Assembly: GCF_018919385.1 (NCBI RefSeq) | Contig: NZ_JAHLMF010000017.1 | Span: 62,001-126,000, forward strand | DNA length: 64,000 nt | DNA from: Geomonas diazotrophica | GTDB lineage: Bacteria; Desulfobacterota; Desulfuromonadia; Geobacterales; Geobacteraceae | Direction of reading: 5' to 3' | In this document: positions 17,606 through 25,826 of the stretch, piece after piece | Layout: the number at the start of each line of letters is the position of its first letter | How positions within the stretch are numbered: the stretch's first letter is position 1 | Made by a program: the position numbers and the translations under genes | The notes under the pieces: generated by a model | Databases searched by the model: none | Told to the model about the DNA's origin: nothing | What the model saw: only the letters and a program-made list of their open reading frames with translations

Positions 17606-19153
17606 TCATTCCCGCGCGGCGGAGGGGGAGCCCAGCAGCGAGAGGAGACAGAAGGAGAGGGCCATGACGGCATAGCCGGCGGCCAGGTGCCACACGATGG
17701 GGTGGGGCGGGGCGAGGGGTGAGAACATCGCGCCCGAGGGAAGCGGGGAGTGGATGATGCCGCAAAGCGACAGCGCCGAGCAGAGAAGGAGGTAGACGGC
17801 GGCCTTGCCGGGGCGGTGGTCCAGCACGTTGGCAAAGGCGGCGCCCCAAAGGAGCGAGGTGACGATGAAGCCGTTGCCGAGGATGATGGTGGCCTGCCAG
17901 GTGGCCAGGAGATCGCCGGTGAGGTCGGCGGAACTCTTGCCCAGCCCGGCCAGCATCTGCCCGAACTCGATGGTGGTGAGGCAGGCGATCACCGGGATGA
18001 AGGAGATGGCTACCGCGCGGTAATGCAGCTTGGGCGTCGCTTCGAAGGCCTGCGCGGTGATCTCGATGCCGATGAAGATGAGGATCGGAGCGACGGCGGC
18101 CTCCGGGAGGAGCCCGACGAAGAAAGAGAGGTAGCCGGAGACGGCGGCAAAGCCGATGAAGAGCGCGGTGGCGATGGTGTAGCCGGCGCGCCCCCCCATG
18201 TCCTTGTAGGCGGGGTGGCCGATGTAGGGGCAGGACTGCATCACGCCGCCGCACAACCCGGCCACAAGCGTGGCGGCCCCCTCCACCAGCAGGATGTCCC
18301 GGGTGTTGTACTCGTCTCCCGCAACCGCCGCGCTCTCGGTGACGTCGACACCCCCCACCACGGTGGCCAGCGCGAAGGGGATGGCCAGCGGCAGGTAGGC
18401 GAGCGCCCTCGGTATCCCCGGGAGGAATTCCAGGGTGGGGAGGGGGAGGTAGAGGGCTGGCTGCGCTGCCGCCAGGAGGGGATGGACGCCCCCCGGGAGG
18501 AGTCCCAGGCTCCCCAACAGGTAATAGGCGACGGTACCGCTCATGATCCCGGCGAGGGCGCCGGGGAGGCGCAGCGGGAGCCGGAAGCGGGCCAACAGCG
18601 AGATGAAGACGATGCCCAACGAGAGAAAGCCGACCACCGGCGAGGAGAAGAGCTTCAGGAAGGGGAGGTAGGCGATCAATAAAAGTGCGACGGCGGCGAT
18701 GCTCCCGAGAAGTCCGGCCCGGGGGATGTTCCTTCTCAAGGCGGGGCCGCAGAAGGAGACGGCGATCTTGAAGGCCCCCATGAGCACGATGGTCGCCATG
18801 CCGACCTGCCAGGTCAGGTGGGCGTCCCTGGTGGCGAGGAAGCAGGGGCCGAGTACCCCGAAGGCCATGCCGAAGGTCGAGGGGGTGTCGAGCCCCAGGG
18901 GCATCGCCGTCACGTCGCTGCGCCCGGTGCGGCGGGCCAGGCGGTAGGCGAGCCACGAGTAGAGCAGGTCGCCCAGGAGAACCCCGACCGCGCTGCCGGG
19001 GAGCATCCGGGACAGGACCAGTTCACGCGGCATCCCGAAGACGCCGGTGAGGATCCCGGCCATGATCACCAGGCCGGACATGTTGTCCAGCATGAGACCG
19101 AAGAAGGCGTTGATGTCGCCGGCGGCAACGAGCCTCGGTTTGTTTGCATTCAT
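17606..19153 (-). CDS. NCS2/AzgA-like polytopic permease
   Basis: A 515-residue inner-membrane protein with about 12-14 hydrophobic helices. Motifs resemble the nucleobase/sulfate permease fold: GDINAFFGLMLDNMSGLV at the start, DVTAMPLGLDTPSTFGM in the first half, and GGVDVTESAAVAGDEYNTRD followed by GGVMQSCPYIGHPAYKDMGGR in the second. I read it as a xanthine/uracil-type (NCS2) relative, but the substrate is not readable. The start is chosen at ATG 19153, nine bases after AGGAG; ATG 19162 is immediately next to AGGAG and less likely. It stands alone. Confidence 0.75.
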   Translation of the reverse strand: MNANKPRLVAAGDINAFFGLMLDNMSGLVIMAGILTGVFGMPRELVLSRMLPGSAVGVLLGDLLYSWLAYRLARRTGRSDVTAMPLGLDTPSTFGMAFGVLGPCFLATRDAHLTWQVGMATIVLMGAFKIAVSFCGPALRRNIPRAGLLGSIAAVALLLIAYLPFLKLFSSPVVGFLSLGIVFISLLARFRLPLRLPGALAGIMSGTVAYYLLGSLGLLPGGVHPLLAAAQPALYLPLPTLEFLPGIPRALAYLPLAIPFALATVVGGVDVTESAAVAGDEYNTRDILLVEGAATLVAGLCGGVMQSCPYIGHPAYKDMGGRAGYTIATALFIGFAAVSGYLSFFVGLLPEAAVAPILIFIGIEITAQAFEATPKLHYRAVAISFIPVIACLTTIEFGQMLAGLGKSSADLTGDLLATWQATIILGNGFIVTSLLWGAAFANVLDHRPGKAAVYLLLCSALSLCGIIHSPLPSGAMFSPLAPPHPIVWHLAAGYAVMALSFCLLSLLGSPSAARE

Positions 19154-19545
19154 GGGGGTCATCTCCTGAGTGCCCAAAATTGCCATAGCAGAACGGTCTT
19201 TGCAAGGTGAATGTCGCTGCAGGTGGGGGAGGCGTGGCGGCGGGGTGGCCGCCGGTGCGCCAAATGACCCAGAGGCCGTTAACTTGTTGTTTAGATTGGA
19301 TTAATATTGAGGCGCGGGCGCTGGGGTGGCGGTTTCGTTTTTGCTAATGATTACAGTAGGAAAAGTCATCGGGGCCGCCGGATGGAGTAGCGCCGGGACA
19401 GACATCTTGTTTTTGGAATAGAAGTTGCTGTTCCCTTCGGATGCTCGCAAAACGAGAGGAGGGGCGTGACCGCGACAAGCCATCGGTACGATCGGTGCGG
19501 GAACGCGTTTCATAGCAAACCAAACCAGTCTGAGAGGGTATGGTA
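19154..19545. other. 392-bp intergenic region, no gene seen
   Basis: The region lies between the leftward permease and the rightward CZB gene. It holds an AT-rich stretch at about 19277-19310 that may carry promoters, then a GC-rich stretch with imperfect hairpins before the CZB gene. No known riboswitch or open frame with a ribosome site was recognised. Confidence 0.5.
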
Positions 19546-19905
19546 ATGGAAAAGCAAGAGATAAACAACGCGATCACTGAACATGCCATGTACAAGTTCA
19601 AGCTCAACGACTTGATCAGCAAGGGACAGCTGGAAGACCACAAAGGCCCCTGCACCGAGACCGATTGCCAGTTCGGCAAGTGGTTTTACGACACCTCCTT
19701 TTCGTCCCGCCACAGTTCTTCCTCCTTCTACAAGCAGGTCAAGCAACTCCACGGTGAGTTCCACCAGGTAGCATGCAAGGTGGCGGGGCTGGCGGTCGAG
19801 GGAAAGACCGAGGAGGCCCGGAGGCTGATGGAGTACGATGGCGAATTCCAGCAGGCTTCCAACAAGCTCATGGAAACGCTGATGAGATGGCGAGATATGG
19901 TCTGA
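19546..19905 (+). CDS. Free-standing CZB (chemoreceptor zinc-binding) domain protein
   Basis: A 119-residue cytoplasmic protein made only of a CZB domain. The zinc ligands of the family are visible: His13 in AITEHAMYKFKL, Cys41 in DCQFGKWFYD, and His69 and His73 in QLHGEFHQV. In chemoreceptors and diguanylate cyclases CZB binds zinc and senses zinc or hypochlorous acid through the Cys-zinc core. As a single domain it may act in trans on a partner. The start at ATG 19546 gives eight bases after GAGAGG; ATG 19540 would be too close. Confidence 0.88.
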   Translation: MEKQEINNAITEHAMYKFKLNDLISKGQLEDHKGPCTETDCQFGKWFYDTSFSSRHSSSSFYKQVKQLHGEFHQVACKVAGLAVEGKTEEARRLMEYDGEFQQASNKLMETLMRWRDMV

Positions 19906-20244
19906 CCAATTTTTATGGTCTGTTTAATTAGATCAAAAAAAGGTGAACTGCGCCGAAAAACGTGCTAGCTTTACGCCGCTTTTGAAGCGGAAACGTTTGA
20001 CAAGGTGAACGCGCCCGTAAGGGCGCAGCGGTTCGTCTCCTGCGTTGCATCCCCCTTTAGCAGAGAAACCACCCCCAGCCTGCGACTTTCCCCGAAAGAG
20101 TGCCCATGTTGTCGACCGATATGGTGCGGCCCCCGCTGTCCGTCACGGCAGCGCTGTGCCCGTTCCCGCGCCGTTGACAATCCCCCTGTAGTGCGTTTTT
20201 CAGCTACCGCCAGGTAGTCAGCATGTACCACAAAGGAGAGCACC
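19906..20244. other. 339-bp leader region of the Tsx-like gene, structured
   Basis: No gene. It contains compact hairpins: CCGCTT-TTG-AAGCGG at 19976-19990, GCGCCC-GTAA-GGGCGC at 20011-20026, and a CGCTG/CAGCG stem near 20135-20155. TTGACA-like elements lie at about 19997 and 20174. A 5' untranslated RNA with secondary structure is plausible, but I could not match it to a known riboswitch class. Confidence 0.45.
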
Positions 20245-21015
20245 TTGAAGAAGAGATCGATCCGTAGCGCCCTGTCCACCGGGTTGAAAGTCCTGGCCCT
20301 CGCCGCCCTGCTGCTGGCACCGTTTGCCGCCGAAGAGGCACAAGCCGGCGTGACCCTCTGGAATGAGACCAACATCCAGTACCTGTGGGGGGGGCAGTTC
20401 AAGAATCCCTACGCGCACACCCAGGGCACCCAGTCCACCGTCACGGTCGAGCATGCCAACGCCTGGAAGTACGGCGACACCTTCCTGTTCTTCGACGTGA
20501 CCAACACCGAGAAGGACAACACCGGGATCTACGGCGAGCTTTCCCCGAGACTTTCCCTCGGCAAGATCACCGGGCGCGACCTCTCCGCACCCTTCGTGAA
20601 GGACGTCCTGGTCGCCGGCACCCTCGAGATGGGTCAGGGCTTCCGCAACTACCTGTACGGCGTCGGCCTCAGCCTGAACCTCCCCAAGTTCAACTTCGCC
20701 GACCTCAACGTCTACGTGCGCAACGATCCCAAGCAGTCCGGCAGCACCTACCAGGTGACCCCCTGCTGGCAGCTCCCCTTCGCCGTGGGTAAGGCCAACA
20801 TGATCTTCGAAGGGTTCTCCGATATCGCCGGCGGCGAGGGGAACCTCTCCTTCAACATCGACGCGCAGCCCCGCTTGCTCCTCGACCTGGGCAAGTTCTG
20901 GGACGCCCCCAACGGCATTTACGTGGGCACCGAGGTGATCTACTGGCATAACAAGTACGGCGTGAAGGGCGTGAACGAGTTCGCGCCGCAGGCGATGATC
21001 AAGTTCGTGATGTAG
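20245..21015 (+). CDS. Tsx/OmpK-like outer-membrane channel protein
   Basis: A 256-residue exported protein. The start is TTG 20245, ten bases after AAAGGAG. A signal peptide (about 1-34, ending EEAQA) precedes alternating beta-strand sequence. WNETNIQYLWGGQFKNPY, YGDTFLFFDVTN, ELSPRLSLGKITG and the end (GVNEFAPQAMIKFVM) fit the nucleoside-specific channel Tsx/OmpK family of 12-strand barrels. The terminal residue is Met rather than the usual Phe. It probably lets nucleosides or similar small solutes cross the outer membrane. A terminator follows at 21114. Confidence 0.8.
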   Translation: MKKRSIRSALSTGLKVLALAALLLAPFAAEEAQAGVTLWNETNIQYLWGGQFKNPYAHTQGTQSTVTVEHANAWKYGDTFLFFDVTNTEKDNTGIYGELSPRLSLGKITGRDLSAPFVKDVLVAGTLEMGQGFRNYLYGVGLSLNLPKFNFADLNVYVRNDPKQSGSTYQVTPCWQLPFAVGKANMIFEGFSDIAGGEGNLSFNIDAQPRLLLDLGKFWDAPNGIYVGTEVIYWHNKYGVKGVNEFAPQAMIKFVM

Positions 21016-21027
21016 CGGGAAACAACG

Positions 21028-21058
21028 GACAATTGACAATGGACAGTTGCCAATTGTC
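21028..21058. repeat. Short inverted repeat of the GACAATTG type
   Basis: GACAATTG at 21028-21035 and CAATTGTC at 21051-21058, with further ACAATGGACA-like partial copies between. Such short tandem-like intergenic repeats are common; no function is assigned. Confidence 0.5.
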
Positions 21059-21113
21059 GCGGTGGCGGCGCACGGTGGTGCGCGCCGCGCTGCAACGATA
21101 AACAATGGAACTG

Positions 21114-21148
21114 GAGAAGGGGCCGGGACGTCGACGGCCCCTTTTCTC
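21114..21148 (+). terminator. Rho-independent terminator after the Tsx-like gene
   Basis: GAGAAGGGGCCG pairs with CGGCCCCTTTTCTC around a short loop, with T-rich 3' flank. It separates the channel gene from the methyltransferase gene. Confidence 0.8.
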
Positions 21149-21194
21149 ATTGGAAGCCTTGCCAAGGTGGCCTGCGCACGCTAGAGTGTCCCTC

Positions 21195-22274
21195 ATGCCC
21201 GCAAGCGTCCGCCAACACTACGAACTCTACCCCTACCCGGACTACCCGCTCTTCGCCTCGGTGCGCCGCCCAGATACCTACGCCAACAACCTGGACGCCC
21301 TCTGGGCCCTCTTCAACGGGGAACTCCCCCCCCCGGCCGGCCGCATCCTGATCGCCGGCTGCGGCAGCTTCGCCCCCTATCCCTTTGCGCTCGCCAACCC
21401 CGGCACCCCCATCACCGCGCTGGATCTCTCCGGCAACAGCCTGAAGCGGGCGCGGCTGCACTGCCTGCTGCACGGGATAACGGGGGTGGACTTTGTGCCG
21501 GGGGATCTCTGCGACCCGGCCCTGGCGCCGGGCCCGTACGCGATGATCGACGCCTACGGCGTGCTGCACCACCTGGCGGAGCCGCTGGCCGGGCTGCGCG
21601 CGCTGGCGGCGCGGCTTTGCGAAGGGGGGATCCTGAGGGTGATGCTCTACAGCCACTACGCGCGTAGGGAGGAGGACTCCATCCGCCGCGCGCTGAGGCT
21701 TTTGCAGGTGCGGGATCCGGAACAGGTGCGAAGGATGGTGGCGAAAAGCGGGAAACGGTCGCGACTGAGGAACTTCTTCGAGAGCTCTGACGAGGTGGCC
21801 AGCCGCTCCGGGCTTGCCGACGCGCTGCTCCATCCCCAGGTCACCAGCTACCGCATCGGAGAACTCCTGGAGCTGATAGCGGCCAGCGGCCTCGCCCTGC
21901 TGCGCTTCGCCCATCGCGGGGCGCTGCCGGAGCCGGAGAGTGAGATCGCCAGGTTGCGCGAGCTGGAGCGGCAGAGGCGCGCGCCGGGCAACTTCGTGTT
22001 CTACCTCGGGCGGGACGTGCAGGGCCCATGCCCTGAAAAGGAGGGGGTGTACCGGCTGAACCCGTGCCTCGCGCCGGCGCTCGCCCCCTGGCGCCTGGCG
22101 CCGCTGCACCTTCCCGGGAGGCTCGGACATGAAAACGCCGCCCTGGACGGTGCCGAGCGCCGCTTCCTGCGCCGCTTCCGCAACCCCGTCCCGGCGGCCG
22201 ATCTCTCCCGCGCCGAGCTGGTAAAGGCCGGCCACTACGCCGACCGGCTCTTCCTCATGCGCTGCCGCGCCTGA
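21195..22274 (+). CDS. Class I SAM-dependent methyltransferase
   Basis: A 359-residue protein. The start is taken at ATG 21195 because the conserved-looking YELYPYPDYPLFASV begins just after it; no clear ribosome site is present and an in-frame ATG at 21105 lies inside a terminator hairpin. The SAM-binding motif I is ILIAGCGSFAPYPFAL, motif II/acidic loop TALDLSGNSLKRA, and motif IV DAYGVLHHL. A long C-terminal part (about 220-359) is of unknown role. The substrate is not known; the N-terminal YPYPxYP signature occurs in uncharacterised bacterial methyltransferases. Confidence 0.8.
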   Translation: MPASVRQHYELYPYPDYPLFASVRRPDTYANNLDALWALFNGELPPPAGRILIAGCGSFAPYPFALANPGTPITALDLSGNSLKRARLHCLLHGITGVDFVPGDLCDPALAPGPYAMIDAYGVLHHLAEPLAGLRALAARLCEGGILRVMLYSHYARREEDSIRRALRLLQVRDPEQVRRMVAKSGKRSRLRNFFESSDEVASRSGLADALLHPQVTSYRIGELLELIAASGLALLRFAHRGALPEPESEIARLRELERQRRAPGNFVFYLGRDVQGPCPEKEGVYRLNPCLAPALAPWRLAPLHLPGRLGHENAALDGAERRFLRRFRNPVPAADLSRAELVKAGHYADRLFLMRCRA

Positions 22275-22284
22275 GTCACCTTCC

Positions 22285-24333
22285 CTACCTCTCCAGCATC
22301 TCCCGCACCTTATTCAGGAGCTCCCGCGGGCGCACCGGCTTCATGAGCAGTTCAGTCCCCTCCTCGATGAGGTCCCGGTTCTTGATGATGTCCATGGTGT
22401 AGCCGCTGGTGTAGAGCACCCGCGCGGCCGGGTCGAGCTCCCTGATCCGCTGGCAGGCCTCTTTGCCGCTCATGCCGGGCATGATCATGTCCATGAGCAC
22501 CAGCGAGATAGGGGCCGTGCGGCGGGCGTACTGCTCGATGGCGGCGGCGCCGTCCGCGGCCAGGATGACACGGTACCCGGCGCCGGCGAGTATCTGCTCC
22601 AGCAGGGTGCGCAGGTCCGCTTCGTCCTCGACCACCAGGATGGTCTCGCTGCCGCCCCTGGGCTGTTCCAGGTCCCGGAGCGTCTCTTCGGCCAGCGGGC
22701 TGGTGGCGCTCAGCGGCAGGTAGATCCTGAAGGTGGTGCCGATGCCCGGCTCGCTGTAGACGTTGACGAAGCCCGAGTGCTGCTTGATGATCCCGTACAC
22801 GATGGACATGCCCAGGCCGGTCCCCTTGCCGACCTCCTTGGTGGTGAAGAAGGGCTCGAAGATCCTCTTCCTGGTCTGGTCGTCCATGCCGACACCGGTG
22901 TCGGAGATGGAGATCACGGCGAAGGGGCCGGGCTCGCCGATGCCGTTGGCCTGTACGAAGGCGGCGTCGATGCGCTGCAGCGACGTCTCAACGGTGAGAA
23001 GCCCCCCGCGCGGCATGGCGTCGCGCGCGTTGGTGGCCAGGTTGACCAGGACCTGCTCGATCTGGTTGGCATCGATGTCGACCGGCAGGGGGTGCCCGGC
23101 CTGCACGGCCCTCAACTGCACGTCTTCGCCGATGATGCGGGACAGGAACTTCTCCACGTGCCGGATCACGTCGTTGAGGTCGACGGTCTGAGTCTTGATC
23201 ACCTGCTTGCGGCTGAAGGTGAGCAGCCCCGAGGTGAGCTGGGCCGCCTTGTCGGCGGCGTCCATGATGCGGTCGACCTGCTCCCGGTGCGGCGCGGCAA
23301 GGGACGCGTCGTTGCGCAGCATGCTGCCGTACCCCATGATCACCATGAGGATGTTGTTGAAGTCGTGCGCCACACCCCCCGCCAGTTGCCCGATCGCCTC
23401 CATCTTCTGGGACTGCAAAAGCTTTTCCTCGAGCTGCCTGCGCTCCGTTATGTCCTCGGCGATGCCGAGCAGGTAGCGCGATTTACCCTGCTCGTCCAAG
23501 AGCGGGATCTTCTTGGTGCGCAGGATCCGGTCGCCGGAGGCGGTGGTGATGACCTCCTCCGGTATCTCCATCAGCTCCCCTTTTTCCAGGGTGACGCGAT
23601 CCTTGCAGCTGAAAAACTGCGCCTGCGCTGCGGGGAAGAGATCCTCGTTGCGCTTGCCCAGGATCTCCTTTCGTGAAAAGCCGAGCAGTTCCTCGCCGTA
23701 CTTGTTGATGGTGATGAAGCGCAGCTGCTGCGCGTCCTTGGCGAAGACCATGGCCGGGATGTGGTCCACGATGTTCTTCAGGAACTCCTCGCTTTGACGC
23801 AGCGCCTCCTCGACGGCCCGCCTCTGGGTGATGTCACGGGCCACGGCCAGGACGTAGGCGCGATCCCTGAAGTGCATCCGGTTCAGCGTCAGCTCGGCCC
23901 AGAAGCTCTCCCCGTCATGCCGGTGCAGTTCGGTGACGATAAGGTCGCGTACTTCCGCATCCTCGTCGGAGCGGATCAGGGAGACGGCGGCGGGATTGTC
24001 GTGCAGGTCGGAGAGGTCGAACAGGGATTTTTCCAGGAGCTCGCTGCGGCTCCATCCCATCTGGCGGCAGGCGGATTCGTTCAGGTCGACGATCCTCCCG
24101 GTCCGCACCTCGACCAGGAAGATGGCGTCGTTGCTGTGGTCCAGGAAGGCCTTGAGACGCTCCAGTTCCTCCAGGCGCTCCTGCAGCTCCGGGTAATAGG
24201 TCTTGCGCATGGAGTTTTCGCCGAGCCCCGCTAGTTTGCGCTGCAGCGCTTCCAGCGCCTCCTGGGAGGAGGCGTCGGGGGAGTCCTGCACCTCGTCGGA
24301 GTCGGGGGGGCGGGGATCAGAGGGACTCTTCAT
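22285..24333 (-). CDS. Double-PAS hybrid histidine kinase with receiver
   Basis: A 682-residue soluble sensor kinase: an N-terminal polar/coiled region (1-62), PAS (about 63-175), a second PAS (about 180-297), the phosphoacceptor helix [14 protein letters not shown] with His323, an ATPase domain (N-box Asn435; [16 protein letters not shown]), and a receiver with Asp615 (VLMDMIMPG). No transmembrane segment is present, so it senses an intracellular cue. Its start overlaps the end of the iron alcohol dehydrogenase gene by 17 bp, which indicates co-transcription and translational coupling. The C-terminal half closely resembles the kinase at 8805-12800, so the two are paralogues. Confidence 0.92.
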   Translation of the reverse strand: MKSPSDPRPPDSDEVQDSPDASSQEALEALQRKLAGLGENSMRKTYYPELQERLEELERLKAFLDHSNDAIFLVEVRTGRIVDLNESACRQMGWSRSELLEKSLFDLSDLHDNPAAVSLIRSDEDAEVRDLIVTELHRHDGESFWAELTLNRMHFRDRAYVLAVARDITQRRAVEEALRQSEEFLKNIVDHIPAMVFAKDAQQLRFITINKYGEELLGFSRKEILGKRNEDLFPAAQAQFFSCKDRVTLEKGELMEIPEEVITTASGDRILRTKKIPLLDEQGKSRYLLGIAEDITERRQLEEKLLQSQKMEAIGQLAGGVAHDFNNILMVIMGYGSMLRNDASLAAPHREQVDRIMDAADKAAQLTSGLLTFSRKQVIKTQTVDLNDVIRHVEKFLSRIIGEDVQLRAVQAGHPLPVDIDANQIEQVLVNLATNARDAMPRGGLLTVETSLQRIDAAFVQANGIGEPGPFAVISISDTGVGMDDQTRKRIFEPFFTTKEVGKGTGLGMSIVYGIIKQHSGFVNVYSEPGIGTTFRIYLPLSATSPLAEETLRDLEQPRGGSETILVVEDEADLRTLLEQILAGAGYRVILAADGAAAIEQYARRTAPISLVLMDMIMPGMSGKEACQRIRELDPAARVLYTSGYTMDIIKNRDLIEEGTELLMKPVRPRELLNKVREMLER

Positions 24334-25477
24334 AGACGACCTCTATATCCCTCTTGGAGGCGCGACGCGGGTTGGTGGCCATGCAGGGGTCCTTCAGGGC
24401 ATGCTCGCTGTAGAGCTTCAGGTCGTCGCGTCCGACCCCGACTTCGGCCAGGGTGCGTCCCACCCCCGCCTCGGCCTTGAGCTTGCGGACGTACTCCAGG
24501 AGGTGCTTCTTCTTCTGGGAGAGGGAGAGCCCGCGCAGGTCGAGCCCGAACGCCTGGGCGATCTGCTCGAAGCGCTCCGGTGCGGCGTCGAAGTTGAAGT
24601 CGATGACGTGGTCCAAAAGGATCGCGTTGCATTCGCCGTGGGCGAGGTCGAGCGCGCCGCCGAGGCTGTGCGCCATGGCGTGATTGGCACCGAGGATGGC
24701 GTTGGAGAAGGCGAGGCCGGCCTGGAGGCTTCCCATCATCACCTGGCTCCTGAACTCCTCGTTGTCGAGGTTGCGGATGCTGGGGATGAGGTTCACCGAC
24801 AAGAGCCTGAGCGCCTCCAGCGCGTGCAGGTCGGTCATGGAGGAGCTCGCGGTGGAGACGAAGGCCTCGATGGCGTGGGTCATGGCGTCCAGCCCGGTGC
24901 AGGCGGTCAGGTAGGGATCCATGGTGATCAGGGTGACCGGATCGATGAGCGCTATGTCCGGGACCACCGACTTGCTGATGATGGCGATCTTCACCCGTTC
25001 ACGCGGGTTGCTGATGATGGCGAACTGGGAGACGTCGGCGGAGGTGCCGCCGGTGGTGGGGATGCAGATGAGGGGAGGCATGGGGGACTTCACCATGTCC
25101 ACCCCTTCGAATTCGAGGATGTGCTTGTGGTTCGAGGAGACGATGCCGATGCCCTTGGCGCAGTCGATCGGGCTGCCGCCGCCGACCGCGACCAGGGCGT
25201 CGCAGTGTTCCGCCTGGTACAGCGCCACTCCCGCCATGACCTCGTCCGCCTTGGGGTTGGGGGTGAGCGCGGTGAAGAGGACCCAGGGAACTCCAGCGGC
25301 GTCCAGGCTGTCGGTTACGTCCTTGGTCCACCCTGCCTTTACCACCCCCGGGTCCGAGACCACCAGGACCTTGCGCCCCCCCAGGTTTTTGGCGTAGCGC
25401 CCGGCCAGCTCTCTGGCGCCGACACCGAAGATGAATTCCGGGGCGAGAAACTTTCTGAGTTGCAAACCTTCCGCCAT
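24317..25477 (-). CDS. Iron-containing (group III) alcohol dehydrogenase
   Basis: A 386-residue NAD(P)-dependent dehydrogenase that interconverts alcohols and aldehydes in the cytoplasm. The nucleotide-binding motif VAVGGGSPIDCAKGI lies near residue 95-110. The metal-site region holds CTGLDAMTHAIEAF (Asp and His) and LGANHAMAHSLGGALDLAHGE (further His), as expected for Fe or Zn ligands. The length is standard. It is upstream of, and overlaps, the hybrid kinase gene, so both are probably made from one mRNA. The substrate alcohol is not readable from sequence. Confidence 0.92.
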   Translation of the reverse strand: MAEGLQLRKFLAPEFIFGVGARELAGRYAKNLGGRKVLVVSDPGVVKAGWTKDVTDSLDAAGVPWVLFTALTPNPKADEVMAGVALYQAEHCDALVAVGGGSPIDCAKGIGIVSSNHKHILEFEGVDMVKSPMPPLICIPTTGGTSADVSQFAIISNPRERVKIAIISKSVVPDIALIDPVTLITMDPYLTACTGLDAMTHAIEAFVSTASSSMTDLHALEALRLLSVNLIPSIRNLDNEEFRSQVMMGSLQAGLAFSNAILGANHAMAHSLGGALDLAHGECNAILLDHVIDFNFDAAPERFEQIAQAFGLDLRGLSLSQKKKHLLEYVRKLKAEAGVGRTLAEVGVGRDDLKLYSEHALKDPCMATNPRRASKRDIEVVYEESL

Positions 25478-25826
25478 CTAACCATCTCCCTGATCGAACA
25501 GATCGCTCTGTCATAACAGATGTTAAGGACAGCCAACGTCCGGGCAACTTGTGTAGTGTAGCAGTATTTCATGTCTTTTGCCACGGGAAGCTGGCACCAC
25601 TCTTAGTGGTGCCTAATCGGCCTTTCAGCGGAAAACTTTAAGGAAAACTGGTAGCGCTGAAGAAGCTGCGGCAGATTCGGACCCGGGTGCCAAGGCGGCT
25701 GTGACAGGAGCCGCCGTCCGGGAAAATGCGCAACTTTCGTTACAATTCGACTGATACATCCCAAAGCGGTCCGAGCCGATAGGTAATTGCTGATGCTTAA
25801 CGACTGCAGGGGGACTGGAGGCAAAA
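25478..25826. other. 349-bp intergenic region before the chemoreceptor gene
   Basis: No gene. It contains a perfect hairpin GGCACCACT-CTT-AGTGGTGCC at 25593-25613 without a T-run. GCCGATAG at 25775-25782 resembles the -10 of flagellar sigma-28 promoters, but the -35 side (TACATCCC at 25755) is weak. A sigma-28 promoter would suit a chemoreceptor. Confidence 0.45.

Noticed and set aside
25593..25613. TGGCAC-like element at the hairpin before the chemoreceptor gene as a sigma-54 promoter
   Set aside because: The second element reads TTAG instead of TTGC; the match is explained by the perfect palindrome.
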